A stretch of DNA of 64,000 nt from Enterococcus gilvus ATCC BAA-350. Its GTDB lineage: Bacteria > Bacillota > Bacilli > Lactobacillales > Enterococcaceae. Every line of letters starts with the position of its first letter. Position 1 is the first letter of the stretch. Location: the NCBI RefSeq assembly GCF_000407545.1, contig NZ_ASWH01000002.1:1-64000 (forward strand), written 5' to 3'. The position numbers were made by a program, and so were the translations under genes. This document shows positions 1-8,019 of this stretch, one piece after another. The notes under the pieces were generated by a model. It had not been told where the DNA came from. It saw only the letters and a list, made by a program, of their open reading frames with translations, and searched no databases.

Positions 1-24
1 ATCTTTTATATTAATATAAAAGAT
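1..24. promoter_or_regulatory. perfect 24-bp AT-rich palindrome upstream of coiled-coil gene
   Basis: Bases 1-24 equal their own reverse complement (arms ATCTTTTATATT / AATATAAAAGAT). It ends 20 bp before the likely ATG at 44, so it could be an operator for the HTH-tailed protein that follows, or a resolution or terminator element cut by the window edge. There is no T-run on the right side, which argues against a rightward terminator. The palindrome is seen directly; its role is inferred. Confidence 0.5.
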
Positions 25-43
25 ACATAAGAGGGTGAATGGT

Positions 44-862
44 ATGAGGGATGATGACGCAGACAAGAAGAAGGAAAATACTTATGACTTGTTGCTGAAA
101 TTAACTAAAAAAAATGGACCAGGATTTATGATATATGCTGGAAGTGATGAGGAGATTCATAGTCTTTTATTTTCATGGATAGACGTGGCAGAAGGCTTGA
201 AAAAAGAAAATAGGAAGTTAAGAAAGATTCACCTCCAAAATAAAAAAACATATAAAGAAAGAATTGAAAAACTCGAGAGGGAATGTAATGAAGAAAAAGA
301 GAGAGCAGATAGACTAGAAAATGAACTCGAAAGAGTGAAAGGAAAATTGAAAAAAAGAAGTGAAGAGGAAATAGCGTTTTATAATAGAGCGTTAGATTTA
401 GAGGATCAGCTAAATAGAAAAAAGAAAATTCTCGATTTAAAAGAATATGATAGTGATCAAAAAATTGCGAACTCTGCTCAAGTGTATAATAAAAAGATTA
501 GTAATTTAAAAAGTGAGATACTCGTTCAAAAGAAGAAGATTAGGGAGTTAGAAACTATAAAACCATTTTTTCACCAAAAGAAAAGAACGGGGGAAGGGCT
601 GAATCCAGAAGATAAAAAAAATACCCTTGATAGTAAGAGACGTGGTGGCTGTCAATTGACCGATAAGCAAATTGAACGGTTATTGCTTATCTATAAAGAA
701 AAGGAACGTGTTCCGATAACTGAAGCAATAAGCAAGTTAGCAATTACACGCAGAACCTATTACAGAGTGATCAATCTAAATTACAAATACGAAGAAACCA
801 GGGATAGAATTACAAAGATTGCGTTTGATCTCGGTGTAGTTTTACCTGAAAAAGGGAAATAA
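44..862 (+). CDS. coiled-coil protein with C-terminal helix-turn-helix-like segment
   Basis: This 272-residue, very Lys/Glu-rich protein has no signal peptide or membrane segment. Residues about 50-180 form a long predicted coiled coil. After a basic linker, residues about 205-250 (LTDKQIERLLLIYK..., then ...AISKLAITRRTYYRVI) look like a resolvase or transposase-type helix-turn-helix. I chose ATG 44 because GAGGG at 31-35 gives good spacing; a GTG at 35 lies inside that ribosome binding site. The perfect palindrome just upstream may be its target. It resembles plasmid- or mobile-element accessory DNA-binding proteins, but I do not recognise the family. The function is unknown. Confidence 0.7.
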   Translation: MRDDDADKKKENTYDLLLKLTKKNGPGFMIYAGSDEEIHSLLFSWIDVAEGLKKENRKLRKIHLQNKKTYKERIEKLERECNEEKERADRLENELERVKGKLKKRSEEEIAFYNRALDLEDQLNRKKKILDLKEYDSDQKIANSAQVYNKKISNLKSEILVQKKKIRELETIKPFFHQKKRTGEGLNPEDKKNTLDSKRRGGCQLTDKQIERLLLIYKEKERVPITEAISKLAITRRTYYRVINLNYKYEETRDRITKIAFDLGVVLPEKGK

Positions 863-940
863 TCTGTGTCGGTGCGTTGGATATATCAAAGTGGATTACT
901 AAGAAAAAGCTACGGAGAAGTGATGAAGTGCGCCCCTTGA

Positions 941-977
941 GTTAGACCAGAAAATCTAACTTAAGGGGTGGAAATGT
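941..977. repeat. 14-bp imperfect inverted repeat, possible IS end or terminator
   Basis: The arms CCCCTTGAGTTAGA and TCTAACTTAAGGGG flank an 8-nt loop and match except for one position. The repeat lies in the 210-bp gap between the coiled-coil gene and the IS remnant. It may be an insertion-sequence terminal repeat pair or a terminator for the upstream gene, but it lacks a clear T-run. Just right of it (about 973-995) is a stretch containing TCAAGAAAA that also occurs near 2210-2218 at the far end of the IS remnant. The two copies are in direct rather than inverted orientation. Confidence 0.35.
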
Positions 978-1073
978 CAAGAAAAACTGGACATTAAGTT
1001 AAGGGATTTTGTTGGAATGGCAAGACTTTTATGAACAAAAAGATAAGTTAATTTGGGGCCTGCAACATTTTAG

Positions 1074-1894
1074 TTAACATTCGGTTAGATTACTTATTTT
1101 CTTCGCCTCAAATTGTCGAGGAGTCATCATAAATTTTGTATGGATTCTTTTATTTGGATAATAGTCCTCTAAATAATCTTGAATCAACACCTTCATCTCT
1201 AGTTTACTTTTATGCTTATTGGGTTCGATTAATTCTCGTTTGATCGATCGATGAAACGATTCGATTACCGCATTGTCAACAGCTCTTGATAGCTAAGAGA
1301 CCGATATTGGCTACCTCTATCGGAATGAATTACCGCAGGCAATTCTCCTTTATAAATTTTTAATGGATGGATGACAATTTCTTTTTTCATGTTTGAATCC
1401 AGCATATAGCAACGTGGAATACGAGTTGCTAAGTCAATGTAGGTGGACAAATAGAGGCGACCGTCATTACAAGGAATGTAAGTAATATCTGTCACCCAAA
1501 CAGCATCAATTTGGCTCTGTTCAAATTGTCGATTCAATAAATTTTCTTTTACTATTTCTTCGATTGCTTTTCCTCTGCCATAAGAAGGTTGGCGTCGATG
1601 AAATCCTTTTGCACATAAATTCATTCCACGCATAAGGACCGCCACAACACGTTTATTAGTCTCTATTCCTTCATCGTAAAGTTGTTGAGCGATTCTTGGA
1701 GATCCGTATCGACCTTTGTGTTCGTAGAACACTCGCTTAATATTCTGTTTTAAAAAATCATGGCGGAGTTGAGTCCTATTGGGGCGACGATTCCGCCATA
1801 AATAATATCCTTGCCTACTTACATTTAAAATCCTGCACAAAGTTTGAATTGAATATTGTTGATGATGTTTGTGAACAAACTCAAAACGAACTAC
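1074..1894 (-). pseudogene. IS3-family transposase OrfB, DDE domain with internal deletion
   Basis: The reading frame carries HTH_21-like sequence (YGSPRIAQQLYDEG) and the rve/DDE core: DAVWVTDITYIP (first Asp) and IHSDRGSQYRS (second Asp). After SYQELL the frame breaks at about 1278 and resumes in another frame with DNAVIESFHRSIKRELIE, which holds the catalytic Glu, and runs to a TAA at 1074-1076. The segment normally present between these blocks (about 15-20 residues ending SRKAN-type) is missing. It is therefore a deletion pseudogene and not a sequencing slip in a homopolymer. The catalytic triad is split over two frames. Confidence 0.8.
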
Positions 1895-2175
1895 TTTTTT
1901 TGCTTCACAAACGTGTCGAACTTTTTTAGAATTTCATTTTCCTCTGTTAGCCGTTTATTTTTTTGTTCAAGAATGTAGAAATCTGCTTTATCAGGTAATC
2001 TTTTTCCTTTTCCAGCAAAAGCATTTTTCCCGTATCGACGATATTCTGAAACCCATCGGGAAATGGTTGGACGAGAGATATTGTATTCTTCAGCGATTCC
2101 CTTGGTAGTTACTTTTTTCTCAAGGAGATCCTGTGAAATCTTTAGTTTAAATTCACGATCATATGTTTTTCTCAA
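1891..2175 (-). CDS. IS3-family transposase OrfA (helix-turn-helix)
   Basis: This is a 94-residue OrfA of the IS3 type. An N-terminal HTH (residues about 10-50, with ...TTKGIAEEYNISRPTISRWV...) is followed by a leucine-zipper-like helix at 65-90. The start is TTG at 2175, with GGAAGGAATG upstream on the minus strand. The gene ends in CAA AAA AAG TAG. A -1 slip on the A7 run at 1895-1901 continues straight into orfB (...QKKVVRFEFVHKHHQQ...), the standard way to make the OrfAB fusion transposase. It binds the element's ends. Confidence 0.85.
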   Translation of the reverse strand: MRKTYDREFKLKISQDLLEKKVTTKGIAEEYNISRPTISRWVSEYRRYGKNAFAGKGKRLPDKADFYILEQKNKRLTEENEILKKFDTFVKQKK

Positions 2176-2232
2176 TAGAGTTCATTCCTTCCGGTAACGT
2201 AACAGGTAGTCAAGAAAAGTGTATCATAGCCC

Positions 2233-3312
2233 GTGTCCTCAGATAGTGATGACTATTTAGAAGCGTTGTATAATGCACGAGGTATCACCTTTACACTGTA
2301 TGAGCTAAACCAAAAAGATACCGTTAGTGATGATTACGTTAGAAATTATAAGGAAATCAAGCTTTCCAAGGGTTCCGCGTATCTCTTTGAACAATTAGAC
2401 CCTTTTGAGGAGTTAGAGGCGAGAGTAGAGAGTAGCGAGAAAATTCTTTGAACAGCAAAATAAGTTTGTTGAGCTGAAATGCTATGGCGATATTTCGGAA
2501 AAAGAAATCACGAAGGTCCTTGATCAGCTTTCCCTTGTCAATGTGGCAACCGAGGAAGAAGCGACGGAAACGATCGAATACCTGACTCCCGAGGATGAAG
2601 CAGAACGGATGGGAACTGTTGACCCAATGATCTTAGACAGCAACAACAAAAAGGAAGTCGTCCAGCTCAATGAAGCGATCCAAACGATGGATATCTACGG
2701 TACGCCCGTGCAAGAAATCACTGCAACCAAGGTAACACTTAGCGATACGATCGCTCCGAAATACTTGTCGATCTTAAAGAAGCAAGTGAAAGCAGGAACG
2801 TATACTGAACAGGAATTTGGCGAAAAATGGGACAAAAAAGGCACGCTTCAACCGATCACAGCGACAGAATACAGCTATGGTGATGGAAAAAATACCACGA
2901 ATAAAAAAATCAGAGAAGTGGACATACAACCTAAATACCTAGAAATCGAACTCAAGTCAAGAATATACAGGAAGAAACGATTGATGGTGGACTTATACTT
3001 CCGCAGATAGAACAGTTAGCCAAAGAAGGAACGACCATTACGGATTTACCGAAAGAGACGACTCTGGTTCAAAAGGATTCATCAGATTCTTACCGCTATA
3101 TAGCCGGCTCCGTAAGTCCATTACCGACAACGGTTGGAAAAATCGTTGATGATCTTGTCGTCGAAGCAGACCCAGAGGAACAACCCATTGCTCCCGGCGA
3201 AACAGCCACCGTTACTGTTGGCTATATTTTAGCAAGAGAAAACTACAGCAATCTCTTCTTAAACCTGAACGCCTATTCACCAGGAAATCGCTATATTCAG
3301 TTAACGCAGTAA
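2233..3312 (+). pseudogene. degraded secreted/lipoprotein-like gene, 5' end lost, two frameshifts
   Basis: Three consecutive blocks read as one protein. The first is frame 1 from 2233 (SDDYLEALYNARG...). The second is frame 2 from about 2435 (ARKFFEQQNKFVELKCYGDI... to YLEIEL). The third is frame 1 from about 2955 (QVKNIQEETIDGGLILPQIE..., ending YIQLTQ at 3312). The start is missing: a stop lies at 2227, next to the IS remnant. The end has an Ig-like or beta-rich look (PGETATVTVGYILAREN), like extracellular lipoproteins of the DUF5027 type, though I cannot confirm the family. Base composition and codon use look like the later surface genes. Confidence 0.65.
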
Positions 3313-3332
3313 CCCAAATCTCTCAAAGGCAA

Positions 3333-3369
3333 AAGGACCACATTTCGAGTCAATAGAAATGTGGTCCTT
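3333..3369. terminator. hairpin after the degraded gene
   Basis: Perfect 14-bp arms AAGGACCACATTTC / GAAATGTGGTCCTT flank a 9-nt loop 20 bp past the pseudogene stop. The T-run is short, so this is a probable intrinsic terminator, somewhat weak. The rest of 3370-3500 shows no gene. Confidence 0.7.
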
Positions 3370-3631
3370 GTTGATGCTATCGAGTGTTTGGCAAGTGCTC
3401 TCGTAATTTGAACCTATTAGTTACACTAAACCTGTAGCGAAATCCCTCGTCAATACTTATGAGTAGCATTCATAAAAAATTCGATTGATTTCCCCCTCAA
3501 AAACCTAATTGTTTTCTTTAAAATAGTGCTATTATGGAATGATAACTACCGAAATAGCAAGAAACGAAGAGCGTTTGAATGTAAAAAATGAGGCTATAAT
3601 TGCCGAATATTTTAGAACAGAGGATGATATC

Positions 3632-4129
3632 ATGGATTATTATTTTGAGAAGGCCTTAGAAATAGATGTTTCTGACATAGTTCAAATAATTGAAGACAGA
3701 ATTGAGTGGATGAACAAGGAAGAGATCCATCAGTGGAACGAAACCAAATACTTCGACGTATACCCTCAATCCTACTTCTGTAAACTTGTAAAACAAGGGG
3801 AACTATTTGTACTCAGATCAAGATCAAAAGGGACAATAGTAGGAGTTGCGGCGCTGTTTACAGAGGACCCAAGATGGGAGAAGGTCAGCAAAGAACCATC
3901 CTATTATGTGCATCATCTTGCAACGGCATTAAATAAACCGGGTTTAGGGAAATTGCTATTAAAATTTATTGAAATGAAGGCGGAAAAAGACCATAGGACT
4001 GTTCGCTTAGATTGTGCAAAAGATAATTCGTTTTTGAATACTTATTATTCAGAGTTAGGTTACCGTCATGTAGGAACTTGTGTAGATGGACTGTACACAG
4101 GAAATCTCAGACAAAAAAGGCTTGGATGA
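3632..4129 (+). CDS. GNAT-family N-acetyltransferase
   Basis: This is a GNAT-type acetyl-CoA-dependent transferase. The C-terminal half has the fold's hallmarks: a beta strand with IVGVAALF, the acetyl-CoA loop region HHLATALNKPGLGKLLLKFIE (motif A variant, G-L-G-K), and ...NTYYSELGYRHVG near the end. I prefer ATG 3632 (165 residues) because AGAGGATG lies 8 nt upstream. A longer frame opens at ATG 3539, but that lies within a promoter-like TATTAT stretch and has no ribosome binding site. The substrate cannot be told from sequence. It stands alone between two hairpin terminators. Confidence 0.8.
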   Translation: MDYYFEKALEIDVSDIVQIIEDRIEWMNKEEIHQWNETKYFDVYPQSYFCKLVKQGELFVLRSRSKGTIVGVAALFTEDPRWEKVSKEPSYYVHHLATALNKPGLGKLLLKFIEMKAEKDHRTVRLDCAKDNSFLNTYYSELGYRHVGTCVDGLYTGNLRQKRLG

Positions 4130-4143
4130 ATTAAGGAAAATAA

Positions 4144-4185
4144 AAAAATCTGTTAGTAGACTTCAAGGTCAACTAACAGATTTTT
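4144..4185. terminator. intrinsic terminator after GNAT gene
   Basis: AAAAATCTGTTAGT pairs with ACTAACAGATTTTT around a 14-nt loop. A-rich on the left and T-rich on the right, it could serve both the GNAT gene and the convergent PTS operon. Confidence 0.85.
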
Positions 4186-4287
4186 ATTCTTAAAATAGTA
4201 AGAGCTTACCCTCACTAAACACCGGTTACATCACAGGGAAGATCAAATTACCGACCGTCTACAGTGCATCTGGTTCATTTGATTCCT

Positions 4288-4569
4288 TCATTTCGATTGT
4301 GTGGGGAAACGCTGGTTCATCGCTTCTACATATTTTCTTTGTTCGATCATGAAATTGACCGCGAAAACCGCACACAATGCGTATAGGAAGATGTTGACTT
4401 GTTCAGATAAATGAGGCAGCAAAATGTTTGGAATGATCATGATTAGAAACGAAGCAAATGCCCAGATCCAACGATGAACTCGAACTCCTTTTTTTTCCAA
4501 CTTGTTTAATGAGAACTGACTGATCGTCAATACCACTAAGAAAAATGCAAATACGATAAACCAATACAT
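4288..4569 (-). CDS. small membrane protein downstream of PTS EIIC
   Basis: This 93-residue protein has three hydrophobic stretches: residues 2-19, about 35-53 and 58-75. A basic loop KKGVRVHR lies after the first. AAAGGATG precedes the ATG at good distance, and the gene starts 30 bp after the EIIC stop, so it is probably the last gene of that operon. Its family is not recognised. A role next to amino-sugar uptake is suggested only by position. Confidence 0.7.
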   Translation of the reverse strand: MYWFIVFAFFLVVLTISQFSLNKLEKKGVRVHRWIWAFASFLIMIIPNILLPHLSEQVNIFLYALCAVFAVNFMIEQRKYVEAMNQRFPTQSK

Positions 4570-4599
4570 AGTTTCGCCATCCTTTCTTCGAAAAACGAG

Positions 4600-5898
4600 T
4601 TATTCAGCAGCACTTGTTTCAACTTGCGCCATTTCGTCTTGAACCATCTTTTTGTCATATGCCTTTACAAATGGATAGTAAATGATTCCCGCAACGAGTA
4701 AGTTCACCAGGATCAGTACCACGACGCGCCAATCATTTCCGGCACTCAGAAAGCCACCGATCGGAGCGGGCAGCGTCCACGCTTGATAGGTGCTAAACCC
4801 GTTGACAAGACCGAATTTTATGGCGGAATAGGAGATCGTCGTTAATACTAACGGTACTAGATTGAAGGGGATGAACATGTACGGATTCAGAATCATTGGT
4901 GCACCGAACATCATCGGCTCATTGATATTAAAAATCCCGGGAATCAAGGTGAAGCGTCCGACTTCTTTTAAAAATTTTGACCGACAAATGAACAGGAACA
5001 ACACAGCAACTACGATCGTTGCACCTGCTCCGCCAATGGTCACTGTCCATTGGTAAAATTGTTCCGGTGCGATATAAGGCAGCTCTGTCGCAGGTGTTCC
5101 TGAGGCAAGAGCTTTTGCATTATCATCTAGCATTACTAGCCAAATTGGACGGATGACCGACCCGACAATACTCATCCCGTGTATCCCGAATGACCACAAT
5201 AAATGGATGAAGAACATTGGCAGTAAAGCACCGAACAGGTTATTTCCTAGCAAACCAGTGATTGGTTTGAACATGGCCATCAGTGCAGAATTCACATCGA
5301 ATCCGATGATATCGCGAATGATCCATAACGTGATCAGCACAACGGCTCCGGGGATCAACGCTTCAAAAGAACGTGCGACTGCCGGTGGTACTTGTTCAGG
5401 CATCTTGATCGTGATTTTTTTATTGGTGAAGAAACGGTACACTTCAACAGAGAAAATCATTGCTAAAATACCAGAGAACATGCCGGAAGCACCTAATGAT
5501 GCCATTGGCAAAACGAATCCTAACGGTGCATCTGCTGGCGTGGTCACATTCACAGGCATCTGTAACATGAAGAAGGCACCCAAGGACAACACTCCACCGG
5601 TTGTCGGGTCAAGCTTGTAGGATTTCGCAAGGTCAGATCCCATGATAAAGGTCGCGTAGATAGCCATTAATCCCATCGTCATGCGGAAGGGCAGAGCGAT
5701 GGTTTCACTATAAGGGGCCAATAAATCTGCGATTGGTTTATAAGGAATATTTACAAAAATTAGAAAGAAGCTGCCGATCAAAATGAGAGACAACGTCGAC
5801 ACGACCCCATTACGTATTGCTAATAGGTGTCGTTGTGTCCCTAATTTAGACATTGGCGGCACAAGTTTTTCTTCAATGATCTTCATGAATCTATCCAT
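4600..5898 (-). CDS. PTS sugar transporter subunit IIC, lactose/cellobiose family
   Basis: This 432-residue integral membrane EIIC of the PTS_EIIC type (CelB-like) has about ten hydrophobic segments. Family blocks include FFIHLLWSFGIHGMSIVGSVIRP and GIFNINEPMMFGAPMILNP, the latter containing the conserved NEP sugar-binding region. There is no IIA or IIB domain, and none is encoded nearby, so it must borrow them. It sits downstream of the MurR/RpiR gene and across from MurK/MupG-like genes. A MurNAc- or chitobiose-type disaccharide is therefore a plausible substrate (inference). The ATG has AAGGAG 8 bp upstream. A weak inverted repeat ATTTTT(8)AAAAAT lies upstream near 5932-5952. Confidence 0.88.
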   Translation of the reverse strand: MDRFMKIIEEKLVPPMSKLGTQRHLLAIRNGVVSTLSLILIGSFFLIFVNIPYKPIADLLAPYSETIALPFRMTMGLMAIYATFIMGSDLAKSYKLDPTTGGVLSLGAFFMLQMPVNVTTPADAPLGFVLPMASLGASGMFSGILAMIFSVEVYRFFTNKKITIKMPEQVPPAVARSFEALIPGAVVLITLWIIRDIIGFDVNSALMAMFKPITGLLGNNLFGALLPMFFIHLLWSFGIHGMSIVGSVIRPIWLVMLDDNAKALASGTPATELPYIAPEQFYQWTVTIGGAGATIVVAVLFLFICRSKFLKEVGRFTLIPGIFNINEPMMFGAPMILNPYMFIPFNLVPLVLTTISYSAIKFGLVNGFSTYQAWTLPAPIGGFLSAGNDWRVVVLILVNLLVAGIIYYPFVKAYDKKMVQDEMAQVETSAAE

Positions 5899-6082
5899 GG
5901 TAAGTCTCCTTTTTCATTTTAATGTATTTATTTTTCCTGTCAGAAAAATAAGTTTGCTTTTCAAGCCGTATACCATCCAACTAGGAGGGTTCCTGTTTGT
6001 CTGCTTGAAAAAGATTGGGATCGTTCTAACTGATAAACTGTTAAAAGTTGGACTGGCATCCTTTTTTGCAACTCTGTATTCT

Positions 6083-6946
6083 TTATTTTTTATAGAAATT
6101 TTTCTTATAGTTTTTCACTAGTTTTGACGATTGCTCTAATTTGGAAATACTGGTTTCATAATATCGACTGACATAATCGTAAAAAATAATATCAATAGCC
6201 ATAAACTGTAACATCAGCGAATCTGTTGCAGCGATCTTCCCTGGTAACTCGATCGGTTGACTCGTGTGAATGTCAATGTCCCCGAGTTCAGAGATTGTGC
6301 TGCTGCCTTTTTTGGTCATCGTAATGGTCGCAACATTCTGTTCTTTCGCAATCTTCAGCGCATGTACCGCTTCTGGCGTTTCGCCTGAATTCGATATGAC
6401 CCACAAGAGATCGTCCTTGTTTGCATTTGCCACTATTGGAAGGATGTCGTTTAGATTATTAAACGTGCTGACGATCGTTCCAATGCTTCCCCACTTTTGG
6501 GCGATATCTTGAGCGACTAAATTCGATGCGCCTACGCCAAAAACCAATAAACGCGTCGTCCGAGCAACTAATTGGCTTAGTTGACTGATTTGCGCATCTT
6601 CCAGTTCTTCTACGGTTTCAGCTAATGAACTTTGAACGTTTAGTAATAATCGCTCTTTGATTGAATGGATTGCCTCATTTTTTCGTACTTCTGGTTGTAT
6701 TTTTTGACTTAATTCCCCGCTGCTTAAATCCGCGGATAATTCAATTTTAAGTTGCGGGAATCCATATACCTTCAATCGTTTACACAAACGAATGACTGCC
6801 GCACTGCTTGAATTGGCCGCTGTCGCCACTTGTTGCGCGGTCATTTTCAACACTTCTTCTGGTTGATCCAGAATGAATTGCGCGATTTTTAACTCGGATT
6901 TTGAAAAAGCATCTTTTTGTTCTTGAATTTTAGCAAAAATCGGCAT
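6083..6946 (-). CDS. murR: MurR/RpiR-family transcriptional regulator
   Basis: The 287-residue protein has an N-terminal RpiR HTH (residues about 1-77, with QQVATAANSSSAAVIRLCKRLKVYGF) and a SIS sugar-phosphate-binding domain from about 110. The SIS domain contains the LLVFGVGASNLVAQD and WVISNSGETPEAVHAL phosphosugar motifs. I chose ATG 6946: GGGAGG lies 6 nt upstream on the minus strand, whereas the ATG at 6961 overlaps that site. It likely senses MurNAc-6-P or GlcNAc-6-P and represses the divergent kinase/muramidase genes through the two GAAAT-N3-ATTTC boxes at 7023-7065. The gene lies 184 bp before EIIC in the same direction. Confidence 0.85.
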   Translation of the reverse strand: MPIFAKIQEQKDAFSKSELKIAQFILDQPEEVLKMTAQQVATAANSSSAAVIRLCKRLKVYGFPQLKIELSADLSSGELSQKIQPEVRKNEAIHSIKERLLLNVQSSLAETVEELEDAQISQLSQLVARTTRLLVFGVGASNLVAQDIAQKWGSIGTIVSTFNNLNDILPIVANANKDDLLWVISNSGETPEAVHALKIAKEQNVATITMTKKGSSTISELGDIDIHTSQPIELPGKIAATDSLMLQFMAIDIIFYDYVSRYYETSISKLEQSSKLVKNYKKNFYKK

Positions 6947-7022
6947 TCTTGTTCCTCCCATGCTCTCTTACCGTAATCTATTGACCTCCTTCTCTTCATC
7001 TTTCTTCTCATTCCCCGTTTTA

Positions 7023-7079
7023 GAAATTCGATTTCATTTCTTCAATGTTATTGAAATAAAATTTCATTTCAGATATAAT
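7023..7079 (+). promoter_or_regulatory. murK promoter with two RpiR-type operator boxes
   Basis: TTGAAA (7051-7056) and TATAAT (7074-7079) are 17 bp apart, a near-consensus sigma-A promoter. Two palindromes of the form GAAAT-N3-ATTTC occur: 7023-7035 (N3 = TCG) and 7053-7065 (N3 = AAA). The second overlaps the -35 element. Their centres are exactly 30 bp apart, about three helical turns, as expected for cooperative binding by a dimeric or tetrameric repressor such as the adjacent MurR/RpiR protein. The sites are seen directly; the binding protein is inferred. Confidence 0.75.
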
Positions 7080-7125
7080 GTAAACGTATTCTTATTCCAT
7101 GTCAAGTTTTTTGGAGGAAAAATTT

Positions 7126-8019
7126 ATGCAGTATAAAATTGGAATTGATAGTGGCGGAACGCACATTACCGCTCAAGCATATACATCAAATAAAGAATTG
7201 ATCGCCGAGACAACAGCCGGACCTGGAAACAGCTTCGTTGATACTAACCAGACAAAGAGAAATATTTTGGCTGCTTTAGATAAACTCTTTGAAGAATTAC
7301 CAGTTAACAAGTGCGAATTGATCTTAGCTGGTGTTGCGGGTAGTCAAAGCGCTGGAAATCAGAAAGAACTTGCTGAATATATTGAAAAAAAAGTACAGCG
7401 ACCAACTATCGTGCTTTCCGATGCTGAACTCGCACTGTTGAAAGGTCTGCAAGGGTCTAATGGACTATTGGTTATTGCGGGGACAGGCTCGATCGTTTTG
7501 GGTCGCTTTAATCAGACACCTTATCGTGCGGGCGGCTGGGGACAGTTATTAGGGGATCAAGGGAGTGCCTATGATCTAGTACGGCAGGCGTTTAAAGGGA
7601 TGTTGAAAGAGGCGGACCGAGGACAGGTGGGGGAATTGACGGCATTGATTTTACCGATTATCGGTGTGAAGGATATTTTTGAAGCTGTGCATTTGTTCAA
7701 TCGTCTTTCCCGCAACGAACTGGCTGCTTATGGAAAAAAGTTTGCCGAACACGGTGATCAAAACGAAGCATTCCAAGCAATAATGAAAAAATCTGGAGAG
7801 CAGTTAGCAGAACAAGCTTTAGATATATTAGATCGGGCGGGGTCAATAGGAAGTCAAAGCAAGATCGCTATCAGTGGCTCAGTTTTGACACACAATCTAG
7901 TTGTTCAAAAAAGTTTTGAACACACAATTAAACAACACTATCCTGAAGTAACCATTATTCCTTTAACAGGAAGTAATGCTTCAGGGGTACTTTATTATGA
8001 AGGAGTAGAGCAATCATGA
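7126..8019 (+). CDS. murK: BadF/BadG-type N-acetylmuramate/N-acetylglucosamine kinase (MurK-like)
   Basis: This 297-residue ASKHA-fold sugar kinase starts at ATG 7126 behind TTTGGAGG. The phosphate-1 motif is GIDSGGTHITAQAY. The second ATP motif is VIAGTGSIVLGR, followed by GGWGQLLGDQGSAYDL, typical of the BadF/BadG/BcrA/BcrD family and GlcNAc kinases. Members of this family phosphorylate GlcNAc and MurNAc released from recycled cell wall. The next gene overlaps by 4 nt (ATGA) and encodes a MupG-like enzyme that would release the unphosphorylated GlcNAc. The pair therefore forms a coherent cytosolic recycling step. Confidence 0.85.
   Translation: MQYKIGIDSGGTHITAQAYTSNKELIAETTAGPGNSFVDTNQTKRNILAALDKLFEELPVNKCELILAGVAGSQSAGNQKELAEYIEKKVQRPTIVLSDAELALLKGLQGSNGLLVIAGTGSIVLGRFNQTPYRAGGWGQLLGDQGSAYDLVRQAFKGMLKEADRGQVGELTALILPIIGVKDIFEAVHLFNRLSRNELAAYGKKFAEHGDQNEAFQAIMKKSGEQLAEQALDILDRAGSIGSQSKIAISGSVLTHNLVVQKSFEHTIKQHYPEVTIIPLTGSNASGVLYYEGVEQS

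Larger units (their letters stand above)
1074..2222 (-). mobile_element. IS3-family insertion sequence remnant (orfA + defective orfB)
   Basis: The element contains an orfA/orfB pair on the minus strand, typical of the IS3 family. A run of seven A residues at the end of orfA allows the usual -1 frameshift. Clean terminal inverted repeats were not found, so the limits are approximate. Its right side abuts the pseudogene at about 2227, which starts without a proper 5' end, so the element probably truncated it. orfB carries an internal deletion, so the copy should be unable to transpose by itself. Confidence 0.75.

Noticed and set aside
5153..5620. 155-codon plus-strand frame opposite EIIC
   Set aside because: Shadow of the transporter gene; no start signals.
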